Shown here: positions 1-5,010 of the stretch, piece by piece | How the letters are laid out: the number at the start of each line of letters is the position of its first letter | Numbering within the stretch: the first letter of the stretch is position 1 | Source: CAZDKO01 sp964506075 [NCBI: uncultured bacterium] | GTDB lineage: Bacteria; CAZDME01; JAYEMH01 | Assembly: GCA_964506075.1 (NCBI GenBank) | Contig: CAZDKO010000057.1 | Coordinates: 1-5,011 of the forward strand | Direction: 5' to 3' | DNA: 5,011 nucleotides | Position numbers and translations under genes: made by a program | Notes under the pieces: model-generated | Database searches by the model: none | What the model saw: only the letters and a program-made list of their open reading frames with translations | Told to the model about the DNA's origin: nothing

Positions 1-1149
1 AAAAAATTCCGCGGGGTTAATTTAGGCAGCTGGCTTTTAATGGAAGGTTATATTCTGGGAGGCAGAAATATCCCTGAGCATAATTTTAAGCACAATTTTA
101 AGAAATTTTACGGCCAGGATGGTCTCGGTAAATTTGAAGAGCAATTCAGAACCAGTTATATCACTAAAGAAGATATAAAGACAATTGCCGGTATTGGTTT
201 TAACTGCATCAGGGTTCCTTTTAATTGCCGGTTGATTGAAAAGTCTCCTTTTAAATATGATAAAACGGGACTTGGCTATCTTAAAGGATTAATGGGGTGG
301 GCCCGTGAATTTAATATTAAAGTAATTTTAGATTTACACGCCGCCCCGGGCAGTCAGAATGCTGATTGGCATGCTGATTCAGCCGGAAAGACGCTCCTGT
401 GGGATAATAAAAGTTATATAAAACGGACATACGCTTTATGGGAATATCTGGTTGATAATTTCAAAGAAGAACCTGCTTTAGCAGGGTACGATTTGTTAAA
501 CGAGCCGGTGATGGAGAAATCTAAAATTAAAATATTAAAAGATTTCTACCGGCATTTGATAAAGACAGTCAGAAATATTGATAAAAAGAACGTTATCTTT
601 CTTGAAGGAAACCTCTGGGCGCAGGAAATCGATTTTTTAAGCGATTTGGTTGCCGATAATGTCTGGATAAGTATCCATGTTTATCAGCCGATAAATTTCA
701 CCTTCACTTTCCGGCCGGCTCTTCGTTACCCGGGTTTAATTGACGGAGAATTCTGGGATAAAAAGAAACTGAGGCAATCTCTGGAAAAATATATGTTTTT
801 TTCGCGAAGGTTCAATGCGCCTGTATTAGTCGGTGAATTCGGAATTAATTATAGAGGGGGGTACTGGGGAGAATTAAATTGGTTAAGAGACGTTCTGGAT
901 ATCTTCAGGGAATTTAATTTTTCGTGGGCATACTGGACGTATAAAGCCGTGGCTAACCCGGGTTATCCGGACGGTTTATACCAGTACCTGGATAATTCTC
1001 CGGTAGTGCAAAGACAGGGCCCCCTGTACGGATGGGAAAATTATTATGATTTATGGAAAAAAAACAAAAAAGACATATTACTCTCCTGGCAAACCAAGAA
1101 TTTTACGGCCAATAAACTGTTGATTAGCTCGATTAAAAAATATCTCTGA
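1..1149 (+). CDS. Glycoside hydrolase family 5 (BglC-like glucanase/cellulase), 5' end outside the window
   Basis: This is a retaining beta-glycosidase of the GH5 TIM-barrel family, expected to cleave beta-glucan-type polysaccharides or oligosaccharides. The frame is open from base 1 and the codons before the first ATG (40) read RGVNLGSWLL, the conserved first strand of BglC/exo-glucanase-like GH5 enzymes. ATG 40 is therefore internal and the true start, with any signal peptide, lies left of the window. Counting from base 1 (382 codons visible), motifs appear in family order: GFNCIRVPF (Arg71), DLHAAPGSQN (His113), the acid/base in LNEP (Glu168), HVY (His226, Tyr228), the nucleophile in GEFG (Glu279), and WAYWTYK (Trp309/Trp312) on the last strand. 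Both catalytic glutamates are present, so it is probably active. It ends with adjacent in-frame stops, TGA then TAA. No carbohydrate-binding module follows. The substrate (beta-1,3-, beta-1,4- or mixed glucan) cannot be fixed from these motifs, and location in the cell is unknown because the N-terminus is missing. Confidence 0.93.
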   Translation, partial: KKFRGVNLGSWLLMEGYILGGRNIPEHNFKHNFKKFYGQDGLGKFEEQFRTSYITKEDIKTIAGIGFNCIRVPFNCRLIEKSPFKYDKTGLGYLKGLMGWAREFNIKVILDLHAAPGSQNADWHADSAGKTLLWDNKSYIKRTYALWEYLVDNFKEEPALAGYDLLNEPVMEKSKIKILKDFYRHLIKTVRNIDKKNVIFLEGNLWAQEIDFLSDLVADNVWISIHVYQPINFTFTFRPALRYPGLIDGEFWDKKKLRQSLEKYMFFSRRFNAPVLVGEFGINYRGGYWGELNWLRDVLDIFREFNFSWAYWTYKAVANPGYPDGLYQYLDNSPVVQRQGPLYGWENYYDLWKKNKKDILLSWQTKNFTANKLLISSIKKYL

Positions 1150-1227
1150 TAAAAAACCTCTGGGTCCGGGTGGAGAAATCTTCCGTTTCCTTATAGACTA
1201 ACCTGACAGGCTAATCTGTTTTAAGAT

Positions 1228-1353
1228 TGTTCTAGTGTAACTATTCTAAGCCTGTTCCAATGCGCCTGCCCGCCGCCCGCCTGTCGGCGGACAGGGTAGA
1301 CAAGACAAGCGGGAGTTTGGAACAATTACCTGTTCCAGTGTGTCTACCCGCCG
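1228..1353. repeat. Cluster of short TGTTCCA...CCGCCG modules in alternating orientation
   Basis: Bases 1251-1275 and 1329-1353 are 25-nt direct copies differing at four positions, all transitions. Between them lies an inverted, longer version: TGTTCCAA at 1253-1260 is reverse-complementary to TTGGAACA at 1317-1324, and GGGTAGACA at 1294-1302 to TGTCTACCC at 1341-1349. A weaker direct copy of the left end lies at 1228-1242 (12 of 15 matching bases 1331-1345). The GC-rich core can fold two mutually exclusive ways: CCGCC 1277-1281 with GGCGG 1286-1290, or CCTGTC 1280-1285 with GACAGG 1290-1295. The strong G+C contrast with surrounding DNA suggests an inserted repeat family. Confidence 0.7.
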
Positions 1354-1428
1354 ATTTTAAGCTGAAGTATGCACATCGGTTTGTTTTGTCAAGTAAGACA
1401 GCAAAATGCATTTAGTCCTGTCTAATCT

Positions 1429-1449
1429 CGATTTTCGATTCTCGATTGC
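1429..1449. repeat. Short tandem repeat, 7-bp unit (CGATTNY-like), three copies
   Basis: Three consecutive 7-bp units read CGATTTT, CGATTCT and CGATTGC, sharing the invariant core CGATT. It is too short to be a CRISPR or a typical VNTR with known function. It may be a slipped-strand product within the decayed repeat region. Confidence 0.6.
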
Positions 1450-1536
1450 TCTGCCATCGCCGGTTTGCAGACGGGAGCTTGGAACAAAAGGTCAGTTGAT
1501 AATGGAGTAGAGTCCGCTCTAGGGATTAATGTTCTC

Positions 1537-1565
1537 TTGATAAGAATAATTAAAGTTGGTATAAT
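1537..1565 (+). promoter_or_regulatory. Sigma-70-type promoter of the MBL-fold hydrolase gene
   Basis: TTGATA at 1537-1542 (5 of 6 to the -35 consensus) and a perfect TATAAT at 1560-1565 are separated by exactly 17 bases. Transcription would start near 1572, about 15 bases before ATG 1587. This is the best promoter match I see in the window. Confidence 0.85.
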
Positions 1566-1576
1566 GTGGCAGCTAC

Positions 1577-1580
1577 AAGG
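1577..1580 (+). promoter_or_regulatory. Ribosome binding site deciding the MBL start
   Basis: The AAGG core of ACAAGGAAAA lies 6 bases before ATG 1587. The alternative GTG at 1566 has no such site, and it would lie upstream of the predicted transcript start. Confidence 0.7.
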
Positions 1581-1586
1581 AAAATT

Positions 1587-2195
1587 ATGAATCATAGAAT
1601 TTATAGAGTTGTAGCCGGAGAGCTACAAACCAACTGTTACATATTAATCGATATAAAATCTAAAGTTTGCGCTATTATAGATCCGGGTGGGGGTTATCAA
1701 AAAATAAAAGACTTAATTACCGCCCGGGATTTAACTCCCTCTTTTATTATTAACACTCACGGTCATGCTGACCACATTATGGCGAATGAGAAATTTAACC
1801 TTCCGGTGTATATACATAAAGCTGACGCAGTTTTTTTGACCGACCCGAATAAGAACCTTTCTATTAACGGTTTTATAATGGAGAGAAAGCCGAATAGATT
1901 TTTAGAGGACGGGGACGTAATAAAACTGGGGCTTTTAGATATAAAAGTTATTCACACCCCGGGTCATACTCCGGGAGGCGTTTGTCTTTTATGTAATGGA
2001 GTTCTTTTTTCCGGGGATACTTTGTTTGCTTCCGGTATCGGACGGACGGATCTACCCGGCGGGAACCTGGATAAACTTTTGGAATCTATCAAGGGAAAAC
2101 TTTTCAGGCTTGATGATAACATAATAGTGTATCCCGGACACGGACCGGCGACCACTATCGGTAGAGAAAAAAGGAATCTGGATAATTTGGTTTAA
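1587..2195 (+). CDS. MBL-fold metallo-hydrolase (glyoxalase II-like, YcbL/GloC type)
   Basis: This is a soluble metallo-beta-lactamase-fold hydrolase, in a family that includes hydroxyacylglutathione hydrolases and other thioesterases that use a dinuclear zinc or iron site. Read from ATG 1587 it has 202 residues, close to the short single-domain YcbL/GloC type and without the extra C-terminal helical domain of classic GloB. The metal-binding motifs are complete: THGHADH (His58, His60, Asp62, His63), HTPGH (His127), FSGDTLF (Asp144) and YPGHG (His185). The family signature GIGRTDLPGG is also present, and the C-terminal TTIGREK...NLDNL is typical. No signal peptide or membrane segment is seen. 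An in-frame GTG at 1566 would add 7 residues but directly abuts the -10 box, so I reject it. It appears to be transcribed alone from the promoter at 1537-1565. The natural substrate is unknown; a thioester such as S-lactoylglutathione or a bacillithiol analogue is inference. Confidence 0.93.
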   Translation: MNHRIYRVVAGELQTNCYILIDIKSKVCAIIDPGGGYQKIKDLITARDLTPSFIINTHGHADHIMANEKFNLPVYIHKADAVFLTDPNKNLSINGFIMERKPNRFLEDGDVIKLGLLDIKVIHTPGHTPGGVCLLCNGVLFSGDTLFASGIGRTDLPGGNLDKLLESIKGKLFRLDDNIIVYPGHGPATTIGREKRNLDNLV

Positions 2196-2196
2196 A

Positions 2197-2300
2197 TGGT
2201 TAGTTAATTAGTTAACTGGTTAATTGGTTAACTGGTAATTAGTGAATGGTTAAGTTACTTACTATTTACCAATTAACCGCTCACCAGTCACCATTAACCA
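2197..2300. repeat. AT-rich palindromic low-complexity repeat (GGTTAAYT units) upstream of tRNA-Arg
   Basis: The left half is built from repeated GTTAACTG/GGTTAATT units and the right half from their complements, giving a large imperfect palindrome. Clear arms are GGTTAATTGGT 2218-2228 with ACCAATTAACC 2268-2278, and TGGTTA 2197-2202 with TAACCA 2295-2300. It fills nearly all the gap between the MBL stop and the tRNA. It could form a long weak hairpin in RNA, but no T-run follows, so it is not a standard terminator. Confidence 0.75.
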
Positions 2301-2306
2301 CCCAGT

Positions 2307-2383
2307 GCGCCCGTAGCTCAGCTGGATAGAGCGATAGCCTTCGAAGCTAGAGGTCGGGGGTTCAAGTCCCTCCGGGCGCGCCA
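2307..2383 (+). tRNA. tRNA-Arg (anticodon TCG)
   Basis: A full cloverleaf of 77 bases can be drawn. The acceptor stem is GCGCCCG 2307-2313 with CGGGCGC 2373-2379, all seven pairs intact. The D stem is GCTC/GAGC. The anticodon loop is CTTCGAA 2339-2345 with anticodon TCG at 2341-2343. The variable loop is AGGTC, the T stem GGGGG/CCCTC and the T loop TTCAAGT. The discriminator is G2380 and CCA is encoded at 2381-2383. The outermost anticodon-stem pair (27-43) is an A-G mismatch. It decodes CGA and possibly other CGN arginine codons. No clear promoter of its own is visible, so it may depend on read-through from the MBL gene. Confidence 0.97.
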
Positions 2384-2392
2384 TACTAGCTT

Positions 2393-2454
2393 ATAGCAGA
2401 GGGCTGATAGCTGATGGTTTTTAGCTATCTGCTATTAGCTATAAACCATTAGCC
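2393..2454. repeat. AT-rich palindromic repeat (AGCTAT units) downstream of tRNA-Arg
   Basis: Repeated AGCTAT/ATAGCT units form competing inverted repeats: ATAGCAGA 2393-2400 with TCTGCTAT 2428-2435, ATAGCT 2407-2412 with AGCTAT 2423-2428, and ATGGTTT 2414-2420 with AAACCAT 2443-2449. Its unit differs from the GGTTAAYT repeat on the other side of the tRNA. It lies in the leader of the following CNNM gene and could act as a tRNA 3' processing hairpin or merely be a repetitive spacer. Confidence 0.7.
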
Positions 2455-2456
2455 AG

Positions 2457-2463
2457 AAAGGGG
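2457..2463 (+). promoter_or_regulatory. Ribosome binding site AAAGGGG of the first CNNM gene
   Basis: AAAGGGG ends 5 bases before TTG 2469. Spacing to TTG 2466 is only 2 bases and to ATG 2481 it is 17, so TTG 2469 fits best. The site is a weak match to the Shine-Dalgarno consensus. Confidence 0.5.
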
Positions 2464-2468
2464 TTTTG

Positions 2469-3707
2469 TTGCCAGTACTGATGTTTCAGTTAATAATCCT
2501 GATGTTATTACTTTGTTTATCGGCCTTTTTTTCCGGCTCAGAAACGGCTTTATTTTCTTTAAGCAAATTACAGATTCACCGTTTACAAAGAAAATTTACT
2601 CACCGCGGAGCTTTTGTTTCTTCAATGTTATCCAAACCCTATCAGCTCTTAATAACCATTTTAATCGGTAATATGCTGGTAAATATTGGGGCTACTTCTT
2701 TTGCTACTTTAATGTCTATCAGATTCTGGGGCGAAAGCGGTGTTAGTATCGCTATTGTTTTAATGACTTTTCTGATTGTTATTTTTGGAGAGATAGCCCC
2801 TAAAATTTATGCTGTTCAACAGGCGGAAGAGATGGCTTTAAAGGTAGCTTATCCAATCAGAATTTTTATGAAGTTATTTTTCCCTGTTCGTCAAGTATTG
2901 AAATATATCGCCGGTTTTTTTATTGTTCATCTGGGAGGGACAACGATTTTTAAAACGCCGTATTTGACGGAGAAGGAGCTTCAGAATTTAATTAAAATTG
3001 GCAAGAAAGAAGGGGTAGTGAAAGAATCGGAAGAGAAGATGATTTATAGTGTCTTTGAATTCGGGAATACAGAAGTCGGCGAAATCATGGTTCCCCGTGT
3101 AGATATGGTAGCGATAGAAATAGATACCCCTTTTGAAGACATCGTTAAATTAATGCAGGAGGCAAAGCATGCCCGTCTCCCGGTCTATAAAAAAAATCTT
3201 GATGATATTGCCGGGATTATATACACCAAAGAGTATCTTCTCGCAGGAGAAGGCCGGGATATCAAAGGTTTAATGAAACCGGCAGTATTTATTCCCGAGA
3301 CAAAAAAAATCGACGAGTTACTCAGAGAATTCCAGAATAAACAATTACAGATGGCTATTATAGTTGACGAATACGGCGGAACCGCCGGCTTAATTACTCT
3401 GGAGGATATTCTTGAAGAGATTGTTGGTGAACTACAGGATGAATTTGAATCTAAGGAAAGGTTAATCGAATTTCTTGACGATAATAAGATTATACTGGAT
3501 GGCAGATTAGAGTTATATACTGTTAACCAGGAACTTCATTTGAATCTGCCGGAAGGAGAAAGTGATACCCTGGGAGGATTTATTTTTTCACTTTTTGGAC
3601 GGATTCCTCATGAGGAAGAAAAGATTAATTTTAAAGATGTGGTTTTCACCGTTAAAAAAATGGGTAAAAAAAGGGTTAAAAAAGTTATTTTAGAGCGAAA
3701 AAAATAA
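2469..3707 (+). CDS. CNNM/CorC-family transporter (DUF21, CBS pair, CorC_HlyC domain)
   Basis: This inner-membrane protein belongs to the CNNM/CorB/CorC family, whose characterised members move Mg2+; older annotations call it a hemolysin-like protein. From TTG 2469 it has 412 residues, a normal full length. The DUF21 membrane domain spans roughly residues 1-150, with hydrophobic segments near 4-22, 55-80, 85-106 and 120-145. It carries the signatures FSGSET (21-26) and GEIAPK (107-112). A linker with EGVV..SEEKMI leads into MVPR (207-210) and the CBS pair, which holds RLPVY and VDEYGG (299-304) and ends with LEDILEEIVGE (from 311). A CorC_HlyC domain fills about 335-412 and includes LGGFIFSLFGRIP; the tail is lysine-rich. 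The start is uncertain: TTG 2466, TTG 2469 and ATG 2481 are all in frame and change only the first residues. The next gene, a paralogue, begins 3 bases after the stop in the same frame, so the two are almost certainly co-transcribed. No convincing promoter or Mg2+ riboswitch precedes it. Confidence 0.93.
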   Translation: MPVLMFQLIILMLLLCLSAFFSGSETALFSLSKLQIHRLQRKFTHRGAFVSSMLSKPYQLLITILIGNMLVNIGATSFATLMSIRFWGESGVSIAIVLMTFLIVIFGEIAPKIYAVQQAEEMALKVAYPIRIFMKLFFPVRQVLKYIAGFFIVHLGGTTIFKTPYLTEKELQNLIKIGKKEGVVKESEEKMIYSVFEFGNTEVGEIMVPRVDMVAIEIDTPFEDIVKLMQEAKHARLPVYKKNLDDIAGIIYTKEYLLAGEGRDIKGLMKPAVFIPETKKIDELLREFQNKQLQMAIIVDEYGGTAGLITLEDILEEIVGELQDEFESKERLIEFLDDNKIILDGRLELYTVNQELHLNLPEGESDTLGGFIFSLFGRIPHEEEKINFKDVVFTVKKMGKKRVKKVILERKK

Positions 3708-3710
3708 AAA

Positions 3711-4682
3711 ATGGAAAATTTCGGTTTTTTTGTGTCAATTATCATCTGTATGCTTCTGGCTGGATTTTTTTCCGGAGCTGAAACAGGTATTATCTCTATT
3801 AACCGGCTCCGGCTTAAAAGTTTAGTAGATTCAAAATTAAAAAAAGCTTTGTTATTGAATGAATTTTTAGAAAACCCTGAATATTTTCTAAGCAGCACCC
3901 TGGTAGGAACCAATCTTTTTATAATAATCGCTTCGGCTCTGGCTACGTCATGGGCGGTTAAGTATTTTGCCGACCGGGGAGCTATAATTTCAACCGTTAT
4001 TTTAACCCCTGTTATTTTGATTTTCAGTGAAATTATTCCTAAGAGTTTATTTCGTCAACACGCGGACCGGATTACTCTGGCTATATCACCGGTTCTTAAA
4101 GGTTTTTTTGTTTTACTTTCCCCCCTGGTAAAAACCCTTAATTTATTTACCCGGATTTTATTAAAGCCGTTCGGCGGTAAAAAAACAACCAAGAGTCCTT
4201 TTGTAACCAAAGAAGAGTTGAAGTTCCTGGTAGAAGAAAGTGCCAAAGAAGGGGTGGTAGAGCCGGATGAAAGGAGAATGATTTATCGTATTTTTGACTT
4301 TGGGGCTACTTTAGCCAGAGATATAATGGTTTCGTTGAATAATGTCATTGCTATTGAGGTAAATATACCTTTATCTAAAGTAAAAGATTTAGCCAACGTT
4401 AAAAAATTTTCTCGTTATCCCGTTTATCAGGGAAACGGGTCCAATATAACCGGTTTAATAAATATTTATGATTTAATTTATGAAAGGGATCAAAACAAAA
4501 CCAGTATAAATGATTTTATCCGCCCGATTATTAAAGTTTTGGAGAATACCCCGATAGACCGGGTGCTTTCCCAGTTAAGAAAAGACGGGCAGGTAATGGC
4601 TCTGGTGATAAATCAGTTTAATCAGCCTCTGGGGGTAGTGACTCTTGAGGATATTTTGGAAGAGATTGTTGGGGAAATTTAG
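3711..4682 (+). CDS. CNNM/CorC-family paralogue without the C-terminal CorC_HlyC domain
   Basis: This is a second CNNM-type membrane protein of 323 residues, co-linear with its upstream neighbour but clearly diverged. The DUF21 domain is intact, with hydrophobic segments near 3-19, 55-80, 85-105 and 115-145 and the signatures FSGAET (20-25) and SEIIPK (106-111), so the ion-conducting part may still work. KEGVVEPDERRMI matches the neighbour's linker. The CBS pair differs: MVPR is replaced by MVSL (206-209) and VDEYGG by INQFNQ (300-305), although RYPVY and LEDILEEIVGEI (312-323) remain. The protein stops directly after that last motif, so the roughly 80-residue CorC_HlyC domain is missing. The 39 bases before the next tRNA hold no remnant of it. 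No Shine-Dalgarno is visible in the A-rich leader, so translation is probably coupled to the upstream stop codon. It may be a specialised partner subunit in a heterodimer or a paralogue in early decay; the intact frame favours function. Confidence 0.9.
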   Translation: MENFGFFVSIIICMLLAGFFSGAETGIISINRLRLKSLVDSKLKKALLLNEFLENPEYFLSSTLVGTNLFIIIASALATSWAVKYFADRGAIISTVILTPVILIFSEIIPKSLFRQHADRITLAISPVLKGFFVLLSPLVKTLNLFTRILLKPFGGKKTTKSPFVTKEELKFLVEESAKEGVVEPDERRMIYRIFDFGATLARDIMVSLNNVIAIEVNIPLSKVKDLANVKKFSRYPVYQGNGSNITGLINIYDLIYERDQNKTSINDFIRPIIKVLENTPIDRVLSQLRKDGQVMALVINQFNQPLGVVTLEDILEEIVGEI

Positions 4683-4711
4683 TTGATTTTTTAAGTATAA
4701 ATTGATAGAAT
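4683..4711 (+). promoter_or_regulatory. Likely promoter of tRNA-Lys
   Basis: TTGATT (4683-4688) and TAGAAT (4706-4711) have a 17-base spacer, and transcription would start near 4718, just before the tRNA at 4722. Each box has one mismatch or two at most to consensus. The -35 box begins at the first base after the stop of the upstream gene. Confidence 0.6.
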
Positions 4712-4721
4712 TGAATTTCTC

Positions 4722-4797
4722 GCCCGCATAGCTCAATTGGCAGAGCAAGCGCCTCTTAAGCGCGAGGTTCAAGGTTCGATTCCTTGTGCGGGCACCA
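4722..4797 (+). tRNA. tRNA-Lys (anticodon CTT)
   Basis: A full cloverleaf of 76 bases can be drawn. The acceptor stem is GCCCGCA 4722-4728 with TGCGGGC 4787-4793. The D stem is GCTC/GAGC. The anticodon loop is CTCTTAA 4753-4759 with anticodon CTT at 4755-4757. The variable loop is AGGTT, the T stem CAAGG/CCTTG and the T loop TTCGATT. The discriminator is A4794 and CCA is encoded at 4795-4797. As in the tRNA-Arg here, the 27-43 position is an A-G mismatch. It reads the AAG lysine codon and probably has its own promoter at 4683-4711. Confidence 0.97.
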
Positions 4798-4817
4798 GAG
4801 AATGAAAAAAACCGTAA

Positions 4818-4923
4818 TCCGTTAAAGAAACCCCGTTAGAAATAGGTTACTGAACAGATACGTCATCCCCCTGCTTTCTTGCGAAAGCAAGAGGGGGGGA
4901 TTATTTCTAACGAGGTAAACGGA
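4818..4923. mobile_element. MITE/REP-like palindromic element between tRNA-Lys and tRNA-Leu
   Basis: The element is about 106 bp with terminal inverted repeats and no coding capacity. The outer arms are TCCGTT 4818-4823 with AACGGA 4918-4923. The main arms are 15 nt with one mismatch: 4830-4844 (containing CCCCGTTAGAAATA) with 4902-4916 (TATTTCTAACGAGG plus T). Inside, ATCCCCC 4865-4871 pairs with GGGGGAT 4895-4901, enclosing TGCTTTC 4872-4878 with GAAAGCA 4883-4889. An alternative apical fold pairs CTTGC 4878-4882 with GCAAG 4887-4891 around a GAAA loop. The centre resembles, from memory, the widespread GTCAT-CCC...GAAAGC...GGG REP-type palindromes. No clear target-site duplication is visible. 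Its right end lies one base before tRNA-Leu. Confidence 0.65.
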
Positions 4924-4924
4924 A

Positions 4925-5010
4925 GCGGGCGTAGCCGAATTGGCATAGGCGCTAGACTTAGGATCTAGTCCCGACGAGGGGTGGGAGTTCAAGTCTCCCC
5001 GCCCGCACCA
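4925..5010 (+). tRNA. tRNA-Leu (anticodon TAG)
   Basis: This class II tRNA of 86 bases has the long variable arm expected for leucine. The acceptor stem is GCGGGCG 4925-4931 with CGCCCGC 5000-5006. The anticodon stem CTAGA/TCTAG is fully paired around loop CTTAGGA 4957-4963, with anticodon TAG at 4959-4961. The variable arm is about 4969-4982 with a CCC/GGG stem. The T stem is GGGAG/CTCCC with loop TTCAAGT. A5007 is followed by encoded CCA at 5008-5010. It decodes CTA and probably other CTN codons. It may be co-transcribed with tRNA-Lys through the palindromic element, since no clear promoter lies directly upstream. Confidence 0.97.

Larger units (their letters stand above)
1150..1536. other. 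Non-coding gap with a degenerate repeat cluster
   Basis: I see no credible coding sequence or recognisable RNA gene here. It begins with the second stop of the GH5 gene. Bases 1195-1217 form a 23-nt near-palindrome (two mismatched pairs around a central A) followed by GTTTT; this could be a weak terminator or attenuator, but the T-run is short. A cluster of short modules in alternating orientation fills 1228-1353, and a reversed partial copy lies at 1466-1489. A 7-bp tandem repeat sits at 1429-1449. A small hairpin (TAGAG 1508-1512, CTCTA 1517-1521, loop TCCG) lies just before the promoter of the next gene. The region looks like accumulated or decayed repeat elements. Confidence 0.6.

Noticed and set aside
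40-42. ATG 40 as the start of the GH5 gene
   Set aside because: The frame is open to base 1 and the codons before it encode the conserved RGVNLGSW strand, so this Met is internal.
1195-1225. Rho-independent terminator of the GH5 gene
   Set aside because: The near-palindrome has mismatches and only GTTTT after it; noted in the gap entry but not called as a terminator.
1228-1489. CRISPR array
   Set aside because: Repeats differ in length, orientation and spacing, and there are no uniform spacers or cas genes.
1566-1586. GTG 1566 as the start of the MBL hydrolase
   Set aside because: It directly follows the -10 box and lies before the predicted transcript start; ATG 1587 has a proper ribosome binding site.
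1964-2155. Minus-strand open frame inside the MBL gene
   Set aside because: It lies opposite conserved metal-binding motifs and has no family resemblance; it is a shadow.
2417-2445. Promoter with TATAAA at 2440-2445 before the first CNNM gene
   Set aside because: No acceptable -35 box lies at the right spacing, and the sequence is part of the palindromic repeat.
2384-2468. Mg2+ riboswitch (M-box/ykoK type) before the CNNM genes
   Set aside because: The leader is under 90 bases and is explained by AGCTAT repeats; I see no M-box architecture.
3608-3913. Minus-strand open frame across the CNNM junction
   Set aside because: It overlaps two well-supported genes and reads as low-complexity antisense of A-rich lysine codons.
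4055-4246. Minus-strand open frame inside the second CNNM gene
   Set aside because: It is opposite a conserved membrane-domain region with no recognisable protein features.
4575-4772. Minus-strand open frame over the second CNNM end and tRNA-Lys
   Set aside because: It runs through a certain tRNA gene and conserved coding sequence.
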